A DNA stretch of 64,000 bases from Conexibacter sp. SYSU D00693 (GTDB lineage Bacteria; Actinomycetota; Thermoleophilia; Solirubrobacterales; Solirubrobacteraceae), in contig NZ_CP070950.1 of assembly GCF_017084525.1 (NCBI RefSeq), positions 2,852,001-2,916,000 on the forward strand, written 5' to 3'. Below the pieces are notes generated by a model. It made no database searches. It was given only the letters and a program-made list of their open reading frames with translations, and was not told the DNA's origin. Below, one piece after another: positions 7,381 through 14,210 of the stretch; position 1 is the stretch's first letter, and every line of letters begins with the position of its first letter. A program made the translations under genes and the position numbers.

Positions 7381-8523
7381 TCACCTGCGGGGCGCCGCGA
7401 GCGTCCGCCCGCGCCACCGGCGGTCCGGACGCAGCACCGCCCACGTGAAGCGCGCCGCCACCGCCGGGTCCGCCAGCGGGGCGAGCAGGACGAGCGGCGA
7501 GCGCGGCCGGTAGCCCGCCCCGACCGCGGCCGCCAGGCCGAAGCGCACGGCCAGCAGCGCCCGGTCGACCCGCGTCGTCCGCCGCGCCAGCAGGCGCAGC
7601 ACCGGCAGCGCGCACAGCAGCCAGAGCGCCGCCACGTCGACGGCGAGCTGGCCGGGCGGGGTGACGTCGCGTCCCGCGATCGAGCGCGACCACCCGGTCC
7701 ACGTCCCGCGCGCCGACGGGTACATCTCGACCTCGGCCAGGGCACGCGCGTCGACGAAGCCGATGCGCCAGCCGTCGCGGACGAGCTCCCGCGCCAGGGC
7801 GACGTCCTCGACCTGGTGGCCGCGCACCCGCCCGTAGCCGCCGGCGCGCTGGAAGCGCTCGCGCGGCAGCAGGACGACCTGGCCGTTGAGGATCGCGCGC
7901 CCCGCCGGGGGCCGCCAGCCCTCCGCGTCGACCGGCCCGGCGCGGTACGGGATCGTCGCGGTGAAGGACGGATGCAGGACGAGGTCGGGCGCGGTGGCGC
8001 AGCGGAAGGGGACGGTCGCGCTCAGCAGGTCGTCCCCGTGCTCCGTCGCGGCGGCCACCAGCGCCCGCGCCAGGCCCGGCCGCGGGCGGACGTCGGCGTC
8101 GACGTGCACGACCCAGTCGCCGCGGGCGGCGCGGATCCCCTGCTCGAGCGCCCACGCCTTGCCCGCCCAGCCCGGCGGCGGCTCCTCGCCCTCCAGCACC
8201 GTCGCGCCCGCCGCGCGGGCGAGCGCCGCCGTCCCGTCCGAGGAGCGATCGTCCACCACGAGCACCTCGAGGAGGTCCGGGTCGTCGACCAGCCCGGCGA
8301 GGCACGGGCCGAGGCGGTCCTCCTCGTCGCGCGCCGGGACCACGACGGACACCGTCCCGCCCGGCTCGGGCGCACCGGGGCCCAGCGGCGCGCGCCGCCG
8401 TCGCCCGTGCGAGAGGCGCTCGAGCACGGGCAGCGCGAGCGCCGCCTGCGCCACGGTCACGAGATGGGCTCGACGCAGCGTCAGACCTCCATATGATGCG
8501 CGGTCGACTGGCTGGTCAGCCAA
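7381..8523 (-). CDS. Family 2 glycosyltransferase, CruG/CrtQ-like
   Basis: Membrane-associated GT-A glycosyltransferase. Motifs in order: VSVVVPARDEEDRLGPCLAG near residue 60, the nucleotide-binding VLVVDDRSSDGT, the metal site HVDADVRPRPG, GQVVLLPRERF, and the acceptor/base region GHQVEDVALARELVRDGWR. Two hydrophobic stretches follow near residues 300-345. In cyanobacteria a GT2 enzyme, CruG, works with CruF to glycosylate myxol; the CruF-like gene in this cluster makes a similar job plausible here. The start is uncertain: TTG at 8523 and GTG at 8460 are both in frame, and a good GGAGGT (complement of 8485-8490) lies between them without a standard start codon at normal spacing. Confidence 0.75.
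   Translation of the reverse strand: MADQPVDRASYGGLTLRRAHLVTVAQAALALPVLERLSHGRRRRAPLGPGAPEPGGTVSVVVPARDEEDRLGPCLAGLVDDPDLLEVLVVDDRSSDGTAALARAAGATVLEGEEPPPGWAGKAWALEQGIRAARGDWVVHVDADVRPRPGLARALVAAATEHGDDLLSATVPFRCATAPDLVLHPSFTATIPYRAGPVDAEGWRPPAGRAILNGQVVLLPRERFQRAGGYGRVRGHQVEDVALARELVRDGWRIGFVDARALAEVEMYPSARGTWTGWSRSIAGRDVTPPGQLAVDVAALWLLCALPVLRLLARRTTRVDRALLAVRFGLAAAVGAGYRPRSPLVLLAPLADPAVAARFTWAVLRPDRRWRGRTLAAPRR
8509..8522. promoter_or_regulatory. Inverted repeat between glycosyltransferase and acyl-CoA dehydrogenase genes
   Basis: TGGCT-GGTC-AGCCA forms a 5-bp-arm inverted repeat 25 nt upstream of the acyl-CoA dehydrogenase GTG start and at the edge of the divergent glycosyltransferase gene. 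It could be an operator for the dehydrogenase operon. Short arms make chance occurrence possible. Confidence 0.3.
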
Positions 8524-8546
8524 CCCACCCGGGAGAAGAGCACAGC

Positions 8547-9761
8547 GTGGATCTGAACGACACCCCAGAGCAGGCCCAGTACCGCGAGCAGGTCCGCTCG
8601 TGGCTGGAGGAGCGCAAGGCGCAGGCGCCGCCGGCGCGCGGCGAGATGGACGACGACGGGTACCTCGACGCCCGCCGCGCCTGGCAGCGGACGCTCGCCG
8701 AGGGCGGTCTCGCCGGCGTGAGCTGGCCGAAGGACGTCGGCGGTCAGGGTCTCGGCCCGATCGAGCAGGTCATCGTCAACCAGGAGCTGTCCCGCGCCGA
8801 GGTGCCCGGCATCCTGGACGTCATCGGCATCGGCATGCTCGGGCCGTGCATCATCGCCCACGGCACCGACGAGCAGAAGTCGCGCTACCTCGGGCCGATG
8901 CTCCACGGCGACGAGGTGTGGTGCCAGCTCTTCTCCGAGCCGGCCGCGGGCTCGGACCTGGCCGCGGTGCAGACCCGTGCCGTGCGCCAGGACGACGGCT
9001 CCTTCCGGCTCAACGGCCAGAAGGTGTGGACGACGAACGCCCAGTTCTCCTCCTACGGCCTGCTGCTCGCGCGGACCGACCCGGACAAGCACAAGCACAA
9101 GGGCCTCACGATGTTCATCGTCCCGATGGACGCCGAGGGCGTGACGATCCGCGGCCTGCGCCAGATCTCCGGCGAGGCGGAGTTCAACGAGGTCTTCTTC
9201 GACGACGTCGTCGTCGGCGAGGAGAACGTCGTGGGCGGCATCGACAACGGCTGGATGACCGCGCTCACGGTCCTCATGTACGAGCGGGTGACGATCGGCC
9301 TGGGCTCCGAGGGCTTCGGCTACCGCGGCGACCGCTTCGCCCGCGCGCTGGTCGACAGCCCCGAGGCGCGCAAGGACAAGGAGGTGCGCAAGCGCCTCGG
9401 CGACCTGAGCGCCGAGCTCCTCGCGGTGCGCTTCACCGGCTACCGGACCCTGACCGCGCTCCAGCGCGGCCAGATCCCCGGTCCCGAGGCGGGCCTGTCG
9501 AAGGTCACGACCGTCAACGCGGCGATCGCCGCCGGCGAGCTCATCGCCGACGTCCGAGGGCCCGACGCCCTCGACGAGTCGACGGAGTGGGCGTACATGA
9601 TCAGCTTCCTCCCGGGCCTCAAGTCGGCCGGCGGCACCGAGGGGATCCTGCGCAACACCATCGGCGAGCGCGTGCTGGGCCTCCCGCCCGAGCCGCGTCT
9701 GGACAAGGGCATCCCGTTCAGCGAGCTGCGGGCCAAGGAGAAGGAGGCGGTGGCGTCGTGA
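8547..9761 (+). CDS. Acyl-CoA dehydrogenase (FadE-type, subunit 1)
   Basis: FAD-dependent acyl-CoA dehydrogenase of 404 aa, catalysing alpha,beta-desaturation of an acyl-CoA. The flavin/substrate signature CQLFSEPAAGSDLAAVQTRA lies near residue 130, with NGQKVWTTNAQFS next, and the C-terminal SAGGTEGILRNTIGERVLGLP is typical of actinobacterial FadE paralogues. GTG start at 8547 with a GGGAGAAG ribosome binding site. It overlaps the second dehydrogenase by 4 nt (GTGA). Paired FadE genes of this kind often form alpha2beta2 enzymes acting on steroid or branched acyl-CoA; the canonical catalytic Glu block (GGxGxxxE) is not evident here, which fits a non-catalytic partner (inference). Confidence 0.9.
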   Translation: MDLNDTPEQAQYREQVRSWLEERKAQAPPARGEMDDDGYLDARRAWQRTLAEGGLAGVSWPKDVGGQGLGPIEQVIVNQELSRAEVPGILDVIGIGMLGPCIIAHGTDEQKSRYLGPMLHGDEVWCQLFSEPAAGSDLAAVQTRAVRQDDGSFRLNGQKVWTTNAQFSSYGLLLARTDPDKHKHKGLTMFIVPMDAEGVTIRGLRQISGEAEFNEVFFDDVVVGEENVVGGIDNGWMTALTVLMYERVTIGLGSEGFGYRGDRFARALVDSPEARKDKEVRKRLGDLSAELLAVRFTGYRTLTALQRGQIPGPEAGLSKVTTVNAAIAAGELIADVRGPDALDESTEWAYMISFLPGLKSAGGTEGILRNTIGERVLGLPPEPRLDKGIPFSELRAKEKEAVAS

Positions 9762-10900
9762 ACCTCGCGCTGTCGGACGAGCAGGAGTTCCTGCGCGAGG
9801 CGGCCCGCGGGGCCCTGTCGCGCTTCAAGACCTTCGAGGCCGCCCGCGAGGGCCTCGAGGACCCGTCGAAGCTGCCGGACCTGTGGCCGACCGCCGTCGA
9901 GGCCGGCTGGCCCGGCCTGCTGGTCGGCGAGGACCAGGGCGGCGCCGGCCTCGGCGCCTTCGACGCGATGCTCGTGGCCGAGGAGCTCGGCCGCGTGCTG
10001 GCCGGCGTGCCGTTCCTCGGCGTGATCCCGGCGACGGCGATCCTCGACGCCGCGGGCGACGAGGCCCTCGGCGCGGTGGCCTCCGGCGAGGTGCGCCCGG
10101 TGTACGTGCCGGCCCGCCCGCCGTCGGACCTCGACGAGCCCGCCTGGACCGTCGACGCCCCGGGCGGCGTGCGCGGTCCCGCGCTGCGCGGGCAGGTCGA
10201 GGGCGACCAGGTCGCCGTGAGCGGCCACGCCGCCTACGTGGTGGACGCGCCCGGTGCCGACCTCCTGGTCGTCGTCACCTGCGTCGACGGCTCCGACGAG
10301 CCGGTCGCGGTCGCGGTCGACGCGGGTGCCGAGGGCGTCGCGATCGAGGACGTCCGGCGCTACGACGCCACCCGCTCGCTCGGCCACGTCGCGCTCGAGG
10401 GCGCCCGCGGCCGCCGGCTGGACTGCGGCCCCGACGCGCTGGCCGACGCGTGGTTCCTCGCCCACGCGCTCGTCGCCGCCGAGGCGATCGGGACCGTGCA
10501 GACGACGCTCGAGATGAGCGTCCAGTACGCCAAGGAGCGGTTCACCTTCGGGCGCGCCATCGGGTCCTACCAGGCGGTCAAGCACGAGATCGTCGAGATC
10601 CTGCGCACGCTCGAGAACGCCCGCTCGCTCCAGTACTACGCGGGCTGGGCGCGCGAGTCGGCCCCGGACGAGTTCGCCCTCGCGGCGAGCGCCGCCCGGT
10701 CGGCCGCCGGCAAGGCGCTGGACTTCTCCAGCCGCGCGGTGATCAACGTGCACGGCGGCATCGGCGCGACGTGGGAGCACGACGCCCCGCTGTTCTTCCG
10801 CCGCGCGCAGCTCACGCGCCGCCTCCTGGGCGGCCACGGCGAGGCGACCGACCGCGTCGCCGGCGAGCTCTTCCTGCTCGCCGACGCGACGCCCGCCTAG
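9758..10900 (+). CDS. Acyl-CoA dehydrogenase (FadE-type, subunit 2)
   Basis: The 380-aa partner of the preceding gene. It has an N-terminal helical region (LSDEQEFLREAARGALSRF), the C-terminal flavin-binding block QYAKERFTFGRAIGSYQAVKH near residue 253, and INVHGGIGATWEHDAPLFFR near residue 325. The Glu of WEHD aligns with the catalytic Glu376 of medium-chain acyl-CoA dehydrogenase, so this is probably the catalytic subunit. The middle flavin-contact motif is degenerate. The GTG start overlaps the upstream stop, so translation is probably coupled. Two hairpins follow the stop. Substrate unknown. Confidence 0.88.
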   Translation: MNLALSDEQEFLREAARGALSRFKTFEAAREGLEDPSKLPDLWPTAVEAGWPGLLVGEDQGGAGLGAFDAMLVAEELGRVLAGVPFLGVIPATAILDAAGDEALGAVASGEVRPVYVPARPPSDLDEPAWTVDAPGGVRGPALRGQVEGDQVAVSGHAAYVVDAPGADLLVVVTCVDGSDEPVAVAVDAGAEGVAIEDVRRYDATRSLGHVALEGARGRRLDCGPDALADAWFLAHALVAAEAIGTVQTTLEMSVQYAKERFTFGRAIGSYQAVKHEIVEILRTLENARSLQYYAGWARESAPDEFALAASAARSAAGKALDFSSRAVINVHGGIGATWEHDAPLFFRRAQLTRRLLGGHGEATDRVAGELFLLADATPA

Positions 10901-10930
10901 CCCTAGGCGGATCCCCGATGCACCCGCGGG

Positions 10931-10958
10931 CGGGTGGCGCGATCGTCTGCGCCACCCG
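10931..10958 (+). terminator. Hairpin after the acyl-CoA dehydrogenase operon
   Basis: Perfect 10-bp stem CGGGTGGCGC / GCGCCACCCG with an 8-nt loop, starting 30 nt after the dehydrogenase stop. There is no T-run, as is usual in such GC-rich genomes, so the terminator role is inferred from position and stem strength. Confidence 0.55.
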
Positions 10959-10974
10959 TCCGGGGGGACGGTCC

Positions 10975-11026
10975 GACCGGTCCCGGCCCGGCGCTCCCCC
11001 GCGTACCCCGGGGGCCGGGACCGGTC
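10975..11026. repeat. 14-bp perfect inverted repeat
   Basis: Arms GACCGGTCCCGGCC (10975-10988) and GGCCGGGACCGGTC (11013-11026) are exact complements around a 24-nt loop that can itself pair in part (CCCC with GGGG). It lies 61 nt before the SRPBCC gene start and just after the first hairpin. It may be a second, bidirectional-looking terminator or a regulatory stem for the downstream gene. Confidence 0.6.
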
Positions 11027-11086
11027 GCTCACCGCTCGTCGCCGCGCCCGTTGAACGCCCGCCCGGACGGCTCTAGGGTCGCCGCC

Positions 11087-11541
11087 ATGGCCGGCCGCTT
11101 CGAGGGGACGACGGTCGTCGACCGACCGATCGCCGAGGTGTTCGCGTTCCTCGCCGACGGCGAGAACGACCCCAAGTGGAGTCCACGCGTGCAGGAGATG
11201 CGCCAGCTCACCGACGGCCCACCCGGCGTCGGCACGCGCTTCGCCAGCACCGTCAGGGACGCGGGCATGACGACGACGCGCGAGTTCGAGCTGACGACGT
11301 TCGAGGCCCCGACGACGATCCGTTGGCAGGAGCGGTCCAAGAACCTCGTCACCGCGCGCGAGGGCGGCTACGACCTCGTCGACGAGGGCGACGGCCGCAC
11401 GCGCGTGACGATCTTCAACGAGCTCGAGGGCCAGGCGCCGGCAAGCTCCTGGTGGGCCTGGCGGTGCGGGCGGCGCGCAAGGGCGCGCCGGAGATGGCGG
11501 CGTCGATCAAGCGCGCCGTCGAGGCCGAGCCCGCGGCCTGA
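11087..11541 (+). pseudogene. SRPBCC-family (polyketide cyclase-like) protein, frameshifted
   Basis: START/SRPBCC lipid-binding-fold protein of about 150 aa. From the ATG at 11087 the product reads MAGRFEGTTVVDRPIAEVF, then EVFAFLADGENDPKWSPRV, the typical N-terminal strand and helix of the family. After VTIFNELEGQAPA the frame is lost. The expected C-terminal helix, GKLLVGLAVRAARKGAPEMA, continues in the -1 frame and stops at 11541. The break falls at 11438-11442, in CGCCGGCAAG; one missing G in the GG run would restore GQAPGKLLVGL. It could be a true mutation or an assembly error. Ligand unknown. The next gene starts 38 nt later. Confidence 0.7.
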
Positions 11542-11579
11542 GGGGGGCGAACTTCGGCGCCTGCGCCCTACAGGGGGTG

Positions 11580-12062
11580 ATGGCGCCGCTCAAGCAGAAG
11601 GGCGACCTGGCCGAGCTCGCGGTCGCGATGGACCTGCGCCGGCGCGGGCACAAGGTCGCGTTCCCGTTCGGCGAGGACTGGGACTACGACCTGGTCGTCG
11701 AGCGCGAGGGGCGGCTCGAGCGGGTGCAGGTCAAGCACGTCCGCTCGGACGGTCGCGTCCTCGCGGTCCCCTGCTACTCGCTGTCGCTCACGGCGGGCAA
11801 GGTGCGAGCGAAGAAGCGCTACACCGCCGCCATCATCGACTGGCTGGCAGCGTGGGACGCGACGACCGGACAGTGCTACTACCTCCCCGCCAAGGCCCTC
11901 GGCGGTGGCCGCAGCGTCCTCACCCTCCGTCTCGTGCCGTGCGCCAACGGCCAGCGCGCGGGCATCCGATGGGCCGAGGACTACGTCGACCTCGGCCGAG
12001 TGGACCCTGCCGGGATCGAACCGGCGGCCTCCGCCTTGCAAAGGCGGCGCTCTCCCAGCTGA
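11580..12062 (+). CDS. PD-(D/E)XK nuclease of the group I intron endonuclease type
   Basis: A 160-aa protein beginning MAPLKQKGDLAELAVAMDL, with the nuclease core GEDWDYDLVVEREGRLERVQVKHV at residues 34-57. Within it the D-x(n)-QxK arrangement of PD-(D/E)XK enzymes is visible (Asp of DYDLVV, then QVK). The fold and the KGDLAELAV opening match the family of intron-associated homing endonucleases such as I-SspI-type enzymes and free-standing relatives. The last 20 codons (from 12001) lie antisense within the tRNA-Ala gene, so that tail is imposed by the tRNA. AGGGGG precedes the ATG; a GTG three bases upstream is an alternative. No intron is visible in the tRNA. Confidence 0.65.
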   Translation: MAPLKQKGDLAELAVAMDLRRRGHKVAFPFGEDWDYDLVVEREGRLERVQVKHVRSDGRVLAVPCYSLSLTAGKVRAKKRYTAAIIDWLAAWDATTGQCYYLPAKALGGGRSVLTLRLVPCANGQRAGIRWAEDYVDLGRVDPAGIEPAASALQRRRSPS

Positions 12063-12073
12063 GCTAAGGGCCC
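12001..12073 (-). tRNA. tRNA-Ala (anticodon TGC)
   Basis: Read on the minus strand from 12073: acceptor GGGCCCT pairs with AGGGTCC and keeps the G3-U70 pair that identifies alanine tRNA. The D-loop contains AGCTCAGCTGGGAGAGC, the anticodon loop is TTTGCAA with anticodon TGC, and the T-arm is CCGGTTCGATCCCGG. Discriminator A73 is at 12001; CCA is not encoded. Uninterrupted, 73 nt. It lies 26 nt downstream of the patatin gene on the same strand. Confidence 0.96.
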
Positions 12074-12098
12074 TGGGACGACGGATTGTAGGCGCCGG

Positions 12099-13394
12099 CT
12101 AGCGCCGCCGCATGGCGCGGTACTCGTCGAGGACCGCCTGCTCGCGCGCGGCGTGGACGGCGGTGGCGTCGACGTCGAGGTCGTGCGCGGCGTCGGCGCA
12201 CCAGAAGGCCGGGTGGCGGTCCAGCCAGCGCTGCGCGTCGCGACGGCCCTGCTCCAGGAGGCGCCCGGTGAAGACCTCGTCGAAGAGCAGGAAGCTCAGC
12301 AGCTCGCCGCGGGCGCCGGAGCGGTCGCCGCCCAGCAGGCGCGAGATCAGCGGGTAGTCGGGCGCCAGGAGGCCGCGCAGGCCGGCGTAGCGCTGGCGGA
12401 AGACCTCGTCGGCGAGCTCCGCGAGCTCCCCGCGGCGCTCCGGCGCGACGAGGGCGTAGGCGACCTTGCGGTAGGGCGCCCGGCCGCGGGCATGGCGGTA
12501 GGCGCGGGCGCTCGAGGAGATGCCCGAGGCCGCGCCGTCGGCGAAGAACGTGTTGATGGACGCCAGGCGGTGGACGTCGTCGGCCACCTGGTCGACGAGC
12601 AGGCCGTCGAGGATGTTGGCCGCGACGTCGGCGAAGCGCGGCGTCCCCGGGCGACGCGCGGGCTCGGCGCGGGCGGCGAAGGGCTCGAAGCCCAGGACGA
12701 CGACGCGCTCGGCGCCCAGCGCCAGCGCCGGGGCGATCGGGGAGTTCAGGCGGGTCCCGCCGTCGATGTAGTGCCCCGCGACCGACGCCGGCGTCTTGAC
12801 CTCGACGGGCGGGAAGAGCATCGGGATCGCGGCGCTGGCGCGCACGTGCTCGGGCTGGAGCGTGACGCGGACGTAGCGGGGGTCGTCCCCCGGCAGCGCC
12901 GGCGAGCCGCGGCGCGGCGCGTGGACGAACGCCACGGGACCGCCGTGGGCCAGGGAGGTCGCCACGACGCACACCGCCTCGAGCGCGCCCGAGCGCGCGT
13001 TGCGGTGCAGCGCCAGCCAGTCGATCCAGCGCTCGAGCGAGCGCTGCAGCGGCGTCGGGTCCAGCAGCGCCGCCAGGCGGATGCCCGGGACCTCGAGCAC
13101 CTCGCCGAGCAGCCGCGCCAGCATGAGCGGGATGCCGGGACCGACGACCGGCCGCAGGACGTCGCCCTTGCGCATGTCCGTCCAGCGGGCGACGAGCGCC
13201 TCGGCCACCTCGGTGGCGGGACGGTCGGCCAGGGACCCCAGGAGCGCCGCGTTGATCGCGCCCACGCTCGTGCCGCAGAAGATCGTCGGCCGCTCGCCGC
13301 GGGCCTCGAGCTCGGGCAGCAGGACCGACAGCGCGCCCGCCTCGTAGGCGCCGCGCGCACCGCCGCCCGGCAGGACGATCGCGATCCTCGGCAT
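12099..13394 (-). CDS. Patatin-like phospholipase/esterase
   Basis: Serine-aspartate dyad lipid acyl hydrolase of 431 aa. The oxyanion glycine loop LPGGGARGAYEAG is at residues 8-20, the nucleophile elbow GTSVG at about 41-45 and the catalytic Asp in YIDGGTRLNSPI at about 210. The N-terminal two thirds form the patatin domain; the rest (about 290-431) is helical and of unknown role. There is no signal peptide, so a cytoplasmic or membrane-peripheral role is likely. ATG start at 13394, 72 nt after the disordered hypothetical gene on the same strand. Confidence 0.88.
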   Translation of the reverse strand: MPRIAIVLPGGGARGAYEAGALSVLLPELEARGERPTIFCGTSVGAINAALLGSLADRPATEVAEALVARWTDMRKGDVLRPVVGPGIPLMLARLLGEVLEVPGIRLAALLDPTPLQRSLERWIDWLALHRNARSGALEAVCVVATSLAHGGPVAFVHAPRRGSPALPGDDPRYVRVTLQPEHVRASAAIPMLFPPVEVKTPASVAGHYIDGGTRLNSPIAPALALGAERVVVLGFEPFAARAEPARRPGTPRFADVAANILDGLLVDQVADDVHRLASINTFFADGAASGISSSARAYRHARGRAPYRKVAYALVAPERRGELAELADEVFRQRYAGLRGLLAPDYPLISRLLGGDRSGARGELLSFLLFDEVFTGRLLEQGRRDAQRWLDRHPAFWCADAAHDLDVDATAVHAAREQAVLDEYRAMRRR

Positions 13395-13466
13395 CGCGAC
13401 GATCGTCGCCGCCGCGCGACGGCCGGGCCATGGCCGCCGGGTCCAGCCGCCGGGGGCGGCGCTGTC

Positions 13467-14168
13467 CTAGAAGTCGAAGTCCTTCGGGGGCTTCTGCTCG
13501 AACCAGAGCCGGTCGTGCTCCGGCGTCTCCTGCAGGAAGTCCGGCGTCTCCTCGAGCTCGTCGTGCTCGCCGGGCTCGACGTCGGGGTCGGCGGCGCCCG
13601 CGGCGTCGGCGACCTCGTCGGCGGAGAACTCCTGGGTGCGCTGCAGGTCGTCGACGACGGGCCGCGGGTCCGCCGCGGGCGCCGGCGGCGCGGCGGGCGC
13701 CGGGGCCGGCGGCGGCGCGGGCGGCAGGCGGGTCTCCGCCGGCGGCGCGTACTCGGCCTCGGGCGGCGCGGGGGCGACGACGTCGTCGATGACGCCCGCC
13801 TCGCTGACCGCGCCCGGCACGTCGCCCGGCGCGACCGGGTCGTCGAAGTCCGTGGCCGGCGCGGGGGTGGGCTCGCGGCCCACGGGATCGTCGAAGGACG
13901 AGGCGACGGCCCCTACGGCAGCGTCGGCGTCGTCGTAGGCCGTGGCCGGCTCGTCCAGCGCCGGCTCGGCCACGTGCGCGGCCGGTGCCGGGGGTGCCGC
14001 CTCGGCGGTCCCGGCGGCGGCCGCCGGCGGGGTCAGCGCGGTCGCGCGCTCACCGCGGCGGGCGGGGCCGAGGGCCTCCGCCTCCTGCTGCGCGACCTCC
14101 TCGGCCGAGGCACCACGGCGGCGCTTGAGCTCGAGGTGCTCGCGGATCGCGTCGTCGAGCAGTCCCAT
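13467..14168 (-). CDS. Hypothetical protein with a disordered Ala/Pro/Asp-rich middle
   Basis: A 233-aa protein of unknown function. An ordered N-terminal helix, MGLLDDAIREHLELKRRRGA, is followed by about 150 residues rich in Ala, Pro, Asp and Glu with repeated FDDPV units (near 91 and 108), then an acidic, probably structured tail ETPDFLQETPEHDRLWFEQ ending in a Phe-Asp-rich KDFDF. The conserved-looking ends and variable middle suggest a scaffold or linker protein with peptide motifs at both ends. I cannot assign a family. It sits between the diguanylate cyclase and the patatin gene on the same strand with small gaps, perhaps co-transcribed. Confidence 0.7.
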   Translation of the reverse strand: MGLLDDAIREHLELKRRRGASAEEVAQQEAEALGPARRGERATALTPPAAAAGTAEAAPPAPAAHVAEPALDEPATAYDDADAAVGAVASSFDDPVGREPTPAPATDFDDPVAPGDVPGAVSEAGVIDDVVAPAPPEAEYAPPAETRLPPAPPPAPAPAAPPAPAADPRPVVDDLQRTQEFSADEVADAAGAADPDVEPGEHDELEETPDFLQETPEHDRLWFEQKPPKDFDF

Positions 14169-14210
14169 CGGGGCAGATGCTAGCGGGGGCGGTCCCCGGA
14201 GCGGCGGGCG

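Noticed and set aside
12001..12062. The C-terminal peptide VDPAGIEPAASALQRR of the nuclease as a protein domain.
   Set aside because: This is simply the antisense translation of the tRNA-Ala T-arm and anticodon arm, a familiar artefact, not a functional domain.
12153..14183. Long plus-strand frame opposite the patatin and hypothetical genes.
   Set aside because: The minus-strand patatin motifs (GGGARG, GTSVG, DGG) are intact. The plus frame has no domain and low-complexity composition.
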